Assembly: GCA_025351325.1 (NCBI GenBank)
Contig: JANXWE010000313.1
Span: forward strand, 1-41,244
Direction: 5' to 3'
Source: Fimbriiglobus sp.
GTDB taxonomy: Bacteria > Planctomycetota > Planctomycetia > Gemmatales > Gemmataceae
Length of the DNA: 41,244 bases
Below the pieces are notes generated by a model that made no database searches, was not told the origin of the DNA, and was given only the letters and a program-made list of their open reading frames with translations. Position numbers and translations under genes: made by a program. Below are positions 17,722 through 25,617 of this stretch, piece after piece. The first letter of the stretch is position 1. Every line of letters starts with the position of its first letter.

Positions 17722-18576
17722 TCAATCCACAAATTCAACAGCCACTGGGGCGGGGATGATGCCGGCTTTGTGGGCTTCGTCCAGCAATCGCTTCACGGCC
17801 GCGCGGCCGCGATCCCCGTAGTCGAGCGTCCAATCGTTCACGTACATCCCGACGAATTTGTCTGCAAGGGTCACATCCATGTCGCGAGCGTACTTCAAAG
17901 CGTAGTCGAGCGCTTCGCGGCGGTGCTCCAGACCGTACACGATACTCTCACGCAGCAACCGGCTGACATCGGCCATCGCTTGTTTGCCGAGATCTTTACG
18001 GATGACGTTCCCACCCAACGGCAGTGGCAACCCGGTCTTTTCTTGCCACCAGACGCCGAGATCAATGACGAGTTGCAGCCCCTGATTCTGGAACGTGAGC
18101 TGCCCTTCGTGGATGATGAGGCCCGCGTCGAATTTGCCCACTTCGACCACGTTTAAGATTTCGTCGAACGGCACGACTTCAAACTGGACTTCTTTGCCAG
18201 GAGCGACGTCCGCAAAGAGCAACTTGAGCGTGAGAAACGCCGTCGTCATGGTGCCCGGCACGGCGATGCGAATGTTCGGCAACTCAGCGAGTGGGTATTT
18301 CGTTTTCGCCACGATCATCGGGCCGTAGTGGTCACCCATGCTGCACCCGCTCGGCAGCAGGGCGTACCGGTCGAGCAAGAAAGCGTACGCATGGATACTC
18401 ACGGCCGTGACTTCGAGCTCGCCCTTCAACGCCCGCCGGTTGAGGGTTTCAATGTCTTGGAGTTCGTGCGTGAATCGGTAGTTCCCGGTCGGGATTTTGT
18501 CGTTCGCCAGCGCGTGGAACATGAAGGCGTCATCGGGGTCGGGGGAGTGGCCGACGCGGATCAGTTGGGTGGTCAT
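17722..18576 (-). CDS. mqnD: 1,4-dihydroxy-6-naphthoate synthase (futalosine pathway)
   Basis: 284 residues of the MqnA/MqnD periplasmic-binding-protein-like fold. The N-terminal HSPDPDDAFMFHAL is the MqnD signature, which separates it from MqnA. It converts cyclic dehypoxanthinyl futalosine to 1,4-dihydroxy-6-naphthoate, the fourth step of menaquinone synthesis by the futalosine route, in the cytoplasm. The start at 18576 is chosen over 18588 because GGAG lies seven bases upstream of it. No other mqn gene is in the window. It lies downstream of the amino-acid transporter operon, separated by a large palindrome that probably limits read-through. Confidence 0.9.
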   Translation of the reverse strand: MTTQLIRVGHSPDPDDAFMFHALANDKIPTGNYRFTHELQDIETLNRRALKGELEVTAVSIHAYAFLLDRYALLPSGCSMGDHYGPMIVAKTKYPLAELPNIRIAVPGTMTTAFLTLKLLFADVAPGKEVQFEVVPFDEILNVVEVGKFDAGLIIHEGQLTFQNQGLQLVIDLGVWWQEKTGLPLPLGGNVIRKDLGKQAMADVSRLLRESIVYGLEHRREALDYALKYARDMDVTLADKFVGMYVNDWTLDYGDRGRAAVKRLLDEAHKAGIIPAPVAVEFVD

Positions 18577-18598
18577 GGGCTGCTCCATCTTTCGGAGT

Positions 18599-18698
18599 CC
18601 TCACCCCCCGGCCCCCTCTCCGAAGCGGAGAGGGGGAGGAAGACTCGGTTCGCTCCGGTTCCCCCTCTCCGCTTCGGAGAGGGGGTTAGGGGGTGAGG
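18599..18698. repeat. Large double-hairpin palindrome, CCTCACCCCC type
   Basis: Arms of 38 bases (18599-18636 and 18661-18698) are inverted copies with about three mismatches. Each arm is itself a hairpin: CCCCCTCTCCG-AA/CTT-CGGAGAGGGGG. The right arm runs into the end of the ABC ATPase gene and supplies its last codons and TAA stop (18686-18688). This is a widespread style of dispersed extragenic palindrome. Confidence 0.85.
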
Positions 18699-19369
18699 TC
18701 TTCAGACACGACTCGCCCCGCCCGCATCGTCAGCACGGCGGTCGCCTGCTTCGCGAAGTCCATGTCGTGTGTCACCACGATCATCGTCTGGCCGCTGTTG
18801 GCGAGGTCGCGCATCACAGCCAAGACTTCGCCGATCATGCTGGGGTCGAGGGCACTCGTCGGTTCGTCGAATAGGATCACTGTTGGATCAACCGCGAGTG
18901 CCCGGGCGATGGCAACACGCTGTTGCTGGCCACCGGACAAATTCCCCGGCCGTGAGTCGAGTTTATCCGAGAGGCCGACGCGGGCCAGTAGCGACTTCGC
19001 CAACTCGATCGCTTCGGCCCGGCTCTTACCAAGTGCGTGAACCGGCCCTGCCATCACGTTTTCGAGAACTGTACGGTGCGGGAACAAGTTGAACTGTTGG
19101 AATACCATCCCGACCCGTTTGCGGATGGCCAGCAGTGCCCGCCCGTCGTGCGGTTTGCCACCGGTGCCGGTCAACTTCAAGTCGGTGCCGATTTGGATCT
19201 CGCCTTCGTGGAAGGTCTCCAAGCCGTTGATGCAGCGGAGTAGGGTGCTCTTGCCGCCACCGGAGGGGCCGACCAGTGCCGTGAGTTCGCCGGCACGGAA
19301 GGTGACCGTCACACCATCTAAGATTCTTTGGCTACCGTGGTACTTCACCAAGTTCGTGATCTGAATCAT
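18686..19369 (-). CDS. Polar amino-acid ABC transporter ATPase (GlnQ/ArtP type)
   Basis: 227 residues. Walker A GPSGGGKST at 34-42, Q-loop MVFQQFNLFPH, signature LSGGQQQRVAIARAL, Walker B VILFDEPTSALDP and switch histidine in VVTHDMDFAKQ are intact and of the class that powers polar amino-acid importers. The ATG overlaps the TGA of the binding-protein/permease fusion gene by four bases, so the two are coupled. The final residues (EDLTP) and the stop codon come from the palindromic repeat at 18599-18698; the family normally runs 10-20 residues further, so the end may have been replaced. Confidence 0.9.
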   Translation of the reverse strand: MIQITNLVKYHGSQRILDGVTVTFRAGELTALVGPSGGGKSTLLRCINGLETFHEGEIQIGTDLKLTGTGGKPHDGRALLAIRKRVGMVFQQFNLFPHRTVLENVMAGPVHALGKSRAEAIELAKSLLARVGLSDKLDSRPGNLSGGQQQRVAIARALAVDPTVILFDEPTSALDPSMIGEVLAVMRDLANSGQTMIVVTHDMDFAKQATAVLTMRAGRVVSEDLTP

Positions 19370-20943
19370 CCCCGACCTCCCGCCGAGGCGTTCAATCGAC
19401 GTTCGAAACGGTTCGCCACGATCGACAGCGGGTAGCTCATCAGCAAGTACAAGCCGGCGGTCACGACCGCGAGTTCCACGATCAAGGTACGGTTGAAGTT
19501 GTACAGTTCGTTGTACTTCCGCGTCAGTTCGACCACGAGGATGATCGAACAGGCGGAGGTGTCCTTGAACAGGGCGATGAAGTCGTTGGTGACGGGCGGG
19601 ATCACCAGCCGCACCGCTTGTGGCACGATGATCCGGCGGATCGCCGTGGCCCGCGTCATGCCGAGTGCCAGTGCCGCTTCCATTTGTCCCTTCGGGATGG
19701 CCAGCAATCCCGCACGGTAGTTCTCCGCTTCGTACGCACTGTAATTCAACGCCAACCCGAGAACACCCGCGAGGAATGGTGAGAGGTTCTTCGCGAGCCA
19801 GACCAATCCGGCCACGTCGGTGCGGAACATCAGCTCCGGGATCAAATAGTAGATCATGAACAACTGAAGCAGAAGCGGGGTGCCGCGGATCACTTCGACG
19901 TAAATACCCAGCGGCACACCGAGCCAGCGTGGGCCGTAGACCCGGCCCACGGCAACGAACAGACCGACGATCATGGCGATCGGAAACGAAGCCAACGCGA
20001 GCAACACGGTCACACCGGCGGCGCCCAGTAGTTCCCGGATGAGCCGTAGCCAGGGGTTCGCCGTCGGGCCGTCTTCTTCCACCTCGTCGGCGTCGTCCAG
20101 GTCGTCCGGGGGCCACGGTTGATCCTGCCAGTACCAGAGCCGTTCCTGATCCTCGTTCCAGATCCGGTACTTTTTATAGATCGCCTTGAGCGAACCGTCC
20201 CGCAGCCCCTCGGCGATCGCCTTGTCCAGCGCCGCACCGAGTTCCGGGTCGCTCTTGCGGTAGTAGATCACATAGAAGCCGGGCTTGACCGCTTCGCCAA
20301 CGGCGACGAGTTCCGGCTGCTTTTTGAGGAAGTAGGTCGCGGCCGGGCTATCTTGGATCGTCGCATCCATCCGGCGATCTTGCACCAGCTTGAAGACGTT
20401 GGCCACGTCCGGGTTCGATTGCAGATTCACCCCGTCGGGGAAGGTCTTCTTCACATGGCGATGGGCGGCACTCCCGCCGAGGACGCCGACGGTTTTGCCC
20501 GGTTTGCCTGCGGTCGGGTAGAGGTCGGCCCAGCCCCGCAATTCTTTGTCGGCCACCGTCTCGTGGTGGCTGATCATCACCAGGCGGTAGACGTAGTACG
20601 GCCGCGTCGCGGCGTAATCGTTGAGCAGATCCTTGCGGAGTTCGTACCCGTTGAGCACGATGTCGAGGCCCTTTTCGACGTCGGCGGGCTTGTCGAGCTG
20701 CTTGGGCAAGTTCGACCAGTCGCCGTCCACCATCACGCTGTCACGCCCCAATTTCTTCGCTAAGTAAGCAGCGAGTTCGACCTCGAAACCGATGAACGTC
20801 TTGTCGGTGCTTTTGTCATCAACGTAGACGTACGGCGCCCCGCCGGTGGGGTCGCAGCCCCAGCGCAGCGGCTTCTTCTCTTGGGCCTGCGCTGGTAGGG
20901 CGAGAAACAAGAAGATGAAGAGCAGTCGGAGCACCGGCATCAC
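19366..20943 (-). CDS. Fused amino-acid-binding protein and ABC permease
   Basis: 525 residues. Signal peptide 1-20; a periplasmic solute-binding domain of the SBP_bac_3 type at about 25-270; an acidic linker (DDLDDADEVEEDG) at about 279-292; then a HisM/GlnP-type permease domain from about 305 to 525 with the coupling-loop motif EAALALGMTRATAIRRIIVPQA. Fusing the binding protein to the permease means the pump needs only this protein and the ATPase encoded next, with two binding domains per dimeric transporter. It overlaps the upstream secreted-protein gene and the downstream ATPase gene by four bases each, in an operon that starts with an ECF sigma factor. Confidence 0.9.
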   Translation of the reverse strand: MMPVLRLLFIFLFLALPAQAQEKKPLRWGCDPTGGAPYVYVDDKSTDKTFIGFEVELAAYLAKKLGRDSVMVDGDWSNLPKQLDKPADVEKGLDIVLNGYELRKDLLNDYAATRPYYVYRLVMISHHETVADKELRGWADLYPTAGKPGKTVGVLGGSAAHRHVKKTFPDGVNLQSNPDVANVFKLVQDRRMDATIQDSPAATYFLKKQPELVAVGEAVKPGFYVIYYRKSDPELGAALDKAIAEGLRDGSLKAIYKKYRIWNEDQERLWYWQDQPWPPDDLDDADEVEEDGPTANPWLRLIRELLGAAGVTVLLALASFPIAMIVGLFVAVGRVYGPRWLGVPLGIYVEVIRGTPLLLQLFMIYYLIPELMFRTDVAGLVWLAKNLSPFLAGVLGLALNYSAYEAENYRAGLLAIPKGQMEAALALGMTRATAIRRIIVPQAVRLVIPPVTNDFIALFKDTSACSIILVVELTRKYNELYNFNRTLIVELAVVTAGLYLLMSYPLSIVANRFERRLNASAGGRG

Positions 20944-21431
20944 TTCCCCGTGCAGGGTTTGGCGAGGATCGCCACCAAGATGGTCTCGCCGGTTTTGAGT
21001 TTGTACGGCGTGACGATGGGGAAAAACTTGTTGCAGACGCAGGTGTAAGTCACGTCGTCGAGGCCGGGGAGTTTGATCGTCAGTTCGACGTGGCCGTCTT
21101 TGTCTTGGCCCTCCGACACGGTCACTTTGGCCGTCTGCTTCTCGGGCAAATCGAACGTGTGGTTCTCGCCGACGGGGATCGACTTGGCGAACGCGGCGAC
21201 GATTTTGAAGCCGATGAATTCGTCGTTGCGCTTCTGCACTTCCACGGCCAACGTCGCCAGCTTTGGGTTGGTCTCCGAGTCGTCGGTGCTGGCCGCGACC
21301 ACCACAACGGTGACGCGGACGGGCTTCGCCACCGCTTTCGGGGCCACTTTGGGTGCGTCATCGCAGCGCTGGGCCGACGCCGGAGTCGGACAGAGTACCA
21401 GCACCAGCAGCCACAGAGAAAACCGGCCCAT
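20940..21431 (-). CDS. Small secreted protein of unknown function
   Basis: 163 codons from the ATG at 21431, with a signal peptide (MGRFSLWLLVLVLCPTPASA) and a beta-rich body. Cysteines are few: one just after cleavage (QRC) and a CVC pair (TYTCVCNKF) plus one near the C-terminus (KPCTGK), which could form disulfides. The N-terminal part after cleavage is valine/alanine rich and repeats PKVAPKAVAKPVRV. I do not recognise the family. It sits between the anti-sigma factor and the transporter, overlapping the latter, and may be the extracytoplasmic partner of either. Confidence 0.65.
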   Translation of the reverse strand: MGRFSLWLLVLVLCPTPASAQRCDDAPKVAPKAVAKPVRVTVVVVAASTDDSETNPKLATLAVEVQKRNDEFIGFKIVAAFAKSIPVGENHTFDLPEKQTAKVTVSEGQDKDGHVELTIKLPGLDDVTYTCVCNKFFPIVTPYKLKTGETILVAILAKPCTGK

Positions 21432-21450
21432 CGCAGATCTACCTTTCGAG

Positions 21451-22071
21451 TTACTTGGCACGAGTCTGGAAAATCATCGGGGAGTCGCCCGCACTCGGAA
21501 CCGAATAAGCACTCCGGCCGGTGCGTTCAATCTGCACGTCGTCGACAGTCGCCAATTCCAGTTGATCCGGTAGCAAGTCCGCGCAGACCACGAACTTCGG
21601 CGACCGATCACCCTGGATTGCATTCACACGTGCTTCCCCGAACGAAGCGATCGGCAGGTCGTCGAATTCCGCCAGCGGATCCTCCGGAGCCACCGCCAGC
21701 GTCCATTTTTCGCAAGGTTGTTCCTGCGGACAGGTCGTCAACAACAGACCCGCCATCGATGCAGCCAACGCCGAAAGAACCACCGGACGAAGCCACGCCC
21801 GGTTCCGTTTTGGCCTCTGCGGACGAAGCCGGGACAAAATGTACTCGCCGCTGCGGCGCAGATCGATGGGATCCAGTTCGGGCAATTCGGCTTCGACCCG
21901 GAAGAGTCGGTTCTTGGGACTCAGTTCCTGCAATTCGTGGAACAGGTCAGCCACTTCGGGTCGGGTTCGGATCCACGCTTCGACTTCGAGTTGCAACACG
22001 GGGTCGAGTTCACCATCGACGTAGGCCAGTACGAGCAGTTGCCAGGTTTCAGGTCGGTCGGCGGGCATCAT
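21451..22071 (-). CDS. Putative anti-sigma factor, single-pass membrane protein
   Basis: 206 residues. The N-terminal cytoplasmic part (YVDGELDPVLQLEVEAWI) has the ASD-like helical pattern of anti-sigma factors, though the HxxxCxxC zinc motif is missing. A membrane helix covers about 96-114 (VVLSALAASMAGLLLTT), and the remaining 90 residues face outward. The ATG at 22071 overlaps the TGA of the ECF sigma gene (ATGATGA order on the minus strand), the usual tight coupling of a sigma factor and its inhibitor. The call rests on context plus topology, since sequence similarity alone is weak. Confidence 0.7.
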   Translation of the reverse strand: MMPADRPETWQLLVLAYVDGELDPVLQLEVEAWIRTRPEVADLFHELQELSPKNRLFRVEAELPELDPIDLRRSGEYILSRLRPQRPKRNRAWLRPVVLSALAASMAGLLLTTCPQEQPCEKWTLAVAPEDPLAEFDDLPIASFGEARVNAIQGDRSPKFVVCADLLPDQLELATVDDVQIERTGRSAYSVPSAGDSPMIFQTRAK

Positions 22072-22655
22072 GATTGCACGTGGTGGGCCAAGGCTTCGCG
22101 GAGACGTTGCCGGGCGTAAAACAGTCGGCTCATGACCGTGCCGATTGAAATCCCAAGGACTTCCGCCACTTCTCGATAACTCAAATCACCATCGACGTGC
22201 AAGACGAATGTCTGCCGTTGAACGACGGGCAAGACCGCGAGGGCATCGTCGAGTAGGGTTCGCAAATCGGCCCGTTCGAGACCATGATCGAGCGGGGTAC
22301 TGCGGGAATCGTACACACCTTGGAAGTCTTCGGTCGGTGCCAGAAACCGCGAGTCACGCCGATTTTTCGCACGCCCAATGTCGAGTGCCGCGTTACTGAC
22401 GATTCGCAGCAACCACGTCCGGAAGCTACTTTGGCCCCGGAAACGCTCCAAGTGCGACAACACATTCACGAAACCATCTTGCACGGCGTCGAGGGCGTCG
22501 GCCTCATGGCGGAGCAATCGACACGCGACCCGGTAGGCCACGGCATGATGCCGCTGCATCAGTGTGTCGAGCGAGGGGGGATCACCCTGTAGAATCCGCT
22601 CGATCAACTCGCGGTCGCTCGGTTCCGGCATCGCCATCCGCGGCAGGGGGTTCAT
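22068..22655 (-). CDS. ECF-type RNA polymerase sigma factor
   Basis: 195 residues. Region 2 spans about 25-95 (helix DALDAVQDGFVNVLSHLERFRG, with SSFRTWLLRIVSNAALD) and region 4 about 130-190 (DLSYREVAEVLGISIGTVMSRLFYARQRL, a clear helix-turn-helix). It directs transcription of a small regulon, likely including this operon. ATG 22655 is favoured by a weak AGGAT upstream; ATG 22664 is possible. The operon reads sigma, anti-sigma, secreted protein, binding-protein/permease fusion, ATPase. This links an envelope-signal sigma factor to amino-acid uptake. Confidence 0.9.
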   Translation of the reverse strand: MNPLPRMAMPEPSDRELIERILQGDPPSLDTLMQRHHAVAYRVACRLLRHEADALDAVQDGFVNVLSHLERFRGQSSFRTWLLRIVSNAALDIGRAKNRRDSRFLAPTEDFQGVYDSRSTPLDHGLERADLRTLLDDALAVLPVVQRQTFVLHVDGDLSYREVAEVLGISIGTVMSRLFYARQRLREALAHHVQS

Positions 22656-22827
22656 TGTGGGCATCCTGGTAGATTCAGACGGCCGAACTCCCTTCGGCAT
22701 TCATCGAAAACATCGTACGCCACCGCTACGACAAATGCGATTACGAATTTTTGTCGGTCTTGCCCGAATTTCCCGATCTTCCAGAATCACTCCACCCATC
22801 TCCCGCCGACTGCCGATTCTAACATCA

Positions 22828-23550
22828 ATGGCTTACCAAGTTCAGCTTGATGCGTTCCACGGCCCGCTTGACCTTCTCCTCTATCTTGTGAAGAAGGAGG
22901 AAGTCGATGTGTTGGAGATTTCCATCTCCCGGCTGGCGGATCAATTCCTCGTCTATTTGCAGACCGTGCGGCAGCTCGATGTGGAATTCGCCGGGGAATT
23001 CTTGGTGATGGCCGCCACACTGATGGAAATCAAGAGTCGGGCACTCCTGCCCCAGACGGAAGATGCTGCAAACGAAGCGGATGCGGTCGATCCACGTCGG
23101 GAACTCGTCCGGCAACTTTTGGAATACCGGCAGTTCAAGGACGCCGCCGCGAAGCTGGAAGAGCAGGCCGAAAAACATGCAGCCCGGTACCGCCGACATC
23201 CTTCTGAATCGATGGTGGTTGCCGGCATGGCGGTGGTGCGTTCGGTGGAACTATGGGACTTGGTGAGCGCCTTCGCCCGCTTGCTACGAGAAACGAGCAC
23301 GAATCAGCCCCAGGCCGTGGTGACCGACGACACCCCGCAACATGTTTACGAAGCCCGAATCCTGGCAGCGCTTGCAGAAACGGACGATCTCGATTTCAGC
23401 GAACTGTTCGAGCGACCCTACGAGAAACTACGGCTCATCGGTATCTTCCTAGCACTGCTCGAACTCATCAAAGCCGGCCGGGTGACACTGAGCCAAGATG
23501 ACCCCTTCGGCCCCATCCGCGTACGGTTTGTTTTGCGTTTGGTCGGGTAA
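22828..23550 (+). CDS. scpA: Segregation and condensation protein A
   Basis: 240 residues of kleisin ScpA. The N-terminal FHGPLDLLLYLVKKEEVDVLEISI is diagnostic, followed by the ALMEIKSRALLP-type helix and a C-terminal winged helix (FLALLELIKAGRVTLSQDDPFGPI). ScpA bridges SMC heads with ScpB to compact and segregate the chromosome. The ATG at 22828 fits the family start, although the frame is open to 22564 and no strong ribosome site is seen. It starts 170 bases from the divergent sigma factor gene. scpB and smc are not in the window. Confidence 0.95.
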   Translation: MAYQVQLDAFHGPLDLLLYLVKKEEVDVLEISISRLADQFLVYLQTVRQLDVEFAGEFLVMAATLMEIKSRALLPQTEDAANEADAVDPRRELVRQLLEYRQFKDAAAKLEEQAEKHAARYRRHPSESMVVAGMAVVRSVELWDLVSAFARLLRETSTNQPQAVVTDDTPQHVYEARILAALAETDDLDFSELFERPYEKLRLIGIFLALLELIKAGRVTLSQDDPFGPIRVRFVLRLVG

Positions 23551-23614
23551 AATTGGAAGTGCAAGGGTCTTCTTGTTGATCTCGGAAAACTCATCACACC
23601 ACCAAAGTTGCATT

Positions 23615-23731
23615 GTAGGAATGGGGCTTTGATACGTAATCGGATTCGGCGTCCAAATCATTGGACTTACGTCGATCACGTAAGGACTTACGTCGAGAAA
23701 ATCGAATTACGTATCAAAGCCGTAGGAATGG
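23615..23731. mobile_element. MITE-like element with 16-bp terminal inverted repeats
   Basis: A 97-base core (23625-23721) begins GGCTTTGATACGTAAT and ends with its exact reverse complement. It is bounded on both sides by the 10-base direct repeat GTAGGAATGG (23615-23624 and 23722-23731), which looks like a target-site duplication. Inside, GGACTTACGTCGA occurs twice (23663-23675 and 23684-23696). No open frame, so it would need a transposase in trans. Confidence 0.65.
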
Positions 23732-23813
23732 CCTAAAATCTTCTCGAAATGTTCAAAGTCGATGCCGATTCCGATTCCGATGAGTCTGCCGATTAATTTT
23801 CAAGGAGATGACG

Positions 23814-23897
23814 ATGGCATGGGGTGAAGTCGGTGATGAAATAGCAAAACATATTAGGTACCCCACTGCCGAATGTAAAAATTTCAACATTTCATAA
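23814..23897 (+). CDS. Possible 27-residue small protein
   Basis: An ATG at 23814 follows AAGGAG (23803-23808) at five bases' distance, one of the best ribosome sites in the window. It opens a frame of 27 residues beginning MAWGEVGDEIAKHIRYP and ending in TAA. It may be a true small protein, a leader peptide for the ABC ATPase gene downstream, or the surviving start of a deleted gene. I do not recognise it. Confidence 0.3.
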   Translation: MAWGEVGDEIAKHIRYPTAECKNFNIS

Positions 23898-24030
23898 ATC
23901 ACCTTCATCCTTCGCGCAATGACACGCCAGTTGGCAACACAAAAGGGTTGTTTTCCTCTTGTGCCAATCCCATCTCTTTGCTATCTAGCCGAAATTGCGG
24001 AACTCACGACGGACGGCCCGAGGATCGGCT

Positions 24031-25035
24031 GTGGCCACGGATGCCGCGGCTCTGGTGATCGAAACGTCGCACTTGACGAAGATCTACCAGAACCGCCAAA
24101 TCGCTTTGAACGACGCCACTTTGGCCATCGAGCCGGGGACGGTGTTGGGGCTCCTCGGCCCCAACGGCGCCGGCAAAACCACGTTCCTGCGGTTGGTACT
24201 CGGGTTGCACACACCCACGGCCGGGTGGGCCAAAGTCTTCGGCAGTCGGATGTCCCCGAACGCCGCGGCACTGCGCCGTCGCATCGGCTACATCCCAACG
24301 AATCCCCAGTTTCCCAAGGGCATGACGCCCATCGTCTACTTGGATTACATCGGTCGACTCTTCGGAATGCCTTCCAATTCGCGGAAACCTAAACTCGCGG
24401 CGCTGATTCGCGCGGTTGATCTGCTGCCACACGCTGGGGAACCGATTGCCTATTTCACACCCGGCATGACGGCACGTTTGGCCGTCGCGGCCAGTCTCAT
24501 CAACGAGCCCGATTTGCTCATTTGGGACGAACCGACGCACGGCCTCGACATCGAAGCGCGCCGGTCGATGCTCGAACTCATCAAACGACTGGCGGCCGAT
24601 AAGACGCTGATTTTGAGCAGCCACAACCTCACCGATGTCGACGAGGTGTGCAATCACGCGGCCGTGCTGAACAAGGGCCAGTTGATTTTCCAAGGCAGTC
24701 TGCAAGATCTCAAAGGTCGCATCCGCAAGAATCATTACGAATTGGACATTGAGGGTGATCAGAAATCGATTGCCAAGACGGTGCAGCAGATCAAAGTGAT
24801 GAAAGAAGTGGGGATGGCTACACTCCGGCACCGCCGGTTGGAAATGAAACTGGTCGACGACGTTCCGAATTCGGGCGTGCTGGCGATGATCTTCCAGACG
24901 ATGTCCGACAACAAAGTGGTGCTGGTCGGCATGCGCAGCGTCGGGATGCAGACCGAACAAGCCTATTTGGACATGGTGGAAAAAGAAGAACAGCGCGGAT
25001 TCACCCGGTTGTACCAATCGGCCGAGGCCGCGTGA
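24031..25035 (+). CDS. ABC transporter ATP-binding protein
   Basis: 334 residues from a GTG at 24031 with GAGGA seven bases upstream; a TTG at 23995 is less likely. Walker A GPNGAGKTT at 43-51 and Walker B LLIWDEPTHGLD are intact, as is the switch histidine in LSSHNLTDVDE. The signature is degenerate: YFTPGMTARLAVAAS in place of LSGGQ, which may weaken ATPase dimer contacts. A C-terminal domain of about 110 residues follows. The ABC-2 permease at 25618 is the likely partner, with a VOC gene lying between them. Confidence 0.85.
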   Translation: MATDAAALVIETSHLTKIYQNRQIALNDATLAIEPGTVLGLLGPNGAGKTTFLRLVLGLHTPTAGWAKVFGSRMSPNAAALRRRIGYIPTNPQFPKGMTPIVYLDYIGRLFGMPSNSRKPKLAALIRAVDLLPHAGEPIAYFTPGMTARLAVAASLINEPDLLIWDEPTHGLDIEARRSMLELIKRLAADKTLILSSHNLTDVDEVCNHAAVLNKGQLIFQGSLQDLKGRIRKNHYELDIEGDQKSIAKTVQQIKVMKEVGMATLRHRRLEMKLVDDVPNSGVLAMIFQTMSDNKVVLVGMRSVGMQTEQAYLDMVEKEEQRGFTRLYQSAEAA

Positions 25036-25066
25036 CGACCGAACTGAGAAATATTTTGAAAAAGGA

Positions 25067-25119
25067 TTGGACGCGACGCGAGTCTGGTGTTATGTTCACT
25101 GTGCTTATTTGAACACAAC
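25067..25119 (+). promoter_or_regulatory. Promoter with overlapping operator-like palindrome
   Basis: TTGGAC (25067-25072) and an extended -10 TGTTATGTT (TATGTT at 25091-25096) are 18 bases apart. The -10 lies in the left arm of a 10-base inverted repeat, GTTATGTTCA (25089-25098) against TGAACACAAC (25110-25119), one mismatch, 11-base spacer. A repressor bound there would block the promoter of the VOC gene. TGTTCA/TGAACA arms recall ArsR-type operators, but no regulator gene is nearby. Confidence 0.45.
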
Positions 25120-25136
25120 ACTTTCGGAGCTTCGCT

Positions 25137-25604
25137 ATGGCGGTTCAGTCGATTCCAACGGGTTACCACTCATTGACCCCGTATCTCACCGTTCGCAACA
25201 GCGAAGAAGCCATTGCTTTTTACGAGAAAGCGTTCGGGGCCGAACTCAAAGTGAAGCTGACCATGCCGGGCGGCGGGGTCGCCCACGCCGAAATGAAGAT
25301 CGGCGATTCGGCCTTCATGTTCGGCGACGAGAACCCGAATTGGGGCAACAAAAGCCCACTGACACTCGGTGGATCGCCGATGGGTCTGATGTTCTACGTG
25401 CCCGATTGCGATGCGGCATTTGCTCGAGCTGTGGCTGCCGGGGCGACGGTGGATAAACCGCTCCAAGATCAATTCTACGGTGACCGCACCGGCGTGGTGG
25501 CTGACCCGTCGGGCCACTTATGGACGATCGGGACGCACATGAAAGACATGGACGAAGCCGAGATGCAAGCGGGCATGGACGCGATGATGGCGGCAATGGC
25601 GTAA
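25137..25604 (+). CDS. VOC (glyoxalase/bleomycin-resistance fold) protein, PhnB-like
   Basis: 155 residues forming two beta-alpha-beta-beta-beta units: the first includes LTVRNSEEAIAFYEKAFGAE, the second FYVPDCDAAFARAVAAGAT and DPSGHLWTIGTH. This is the PhnB/3-demethylubiquinone-methyltransferase-like branch (YdhR/PhnB type) of the vicinal-oxygen-chelate superfamily. Metal ligands of true glyoxalases are only partly present, so the reaction cannot be stated. It has its own promoter with a palindromic operator upstream and is followed 13 bases later by the ABC permease gene, so it may be co-expressed with the transporter. Confidence 0.9.
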   Translation: MAVQSIPTGYHSLTPYLTVRNSEEAIAFYEKAFGAELKVKLTMPGGGVAHAEMKIGDSAFMFGDENPNWGNKSPLTLGGSPMGLMFYVPDCDAAFARAVAAGATVDKPLQDQFYGDRTGVVADPSGHLWTIGTHMKDMDEAEMQAGMDAMMAAMA

Positions 25605-25617
25605 GGAAGGCACAAGC

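Larger units (their letters stand above)
23551..24030. other. Repeat-bearing intergenic region after scpA
   Basis: A 480-base gap holding a MITE-like element (23615-23731), a 27-codon open frame with a strong ribosome site (23814-23897) and a bulged hairpin (23931-23946 with 23955-23967) that may end that transcript. The rest is AT-rich compared with the coding DNA. No conserved gene was found. Confidence 0.6.
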
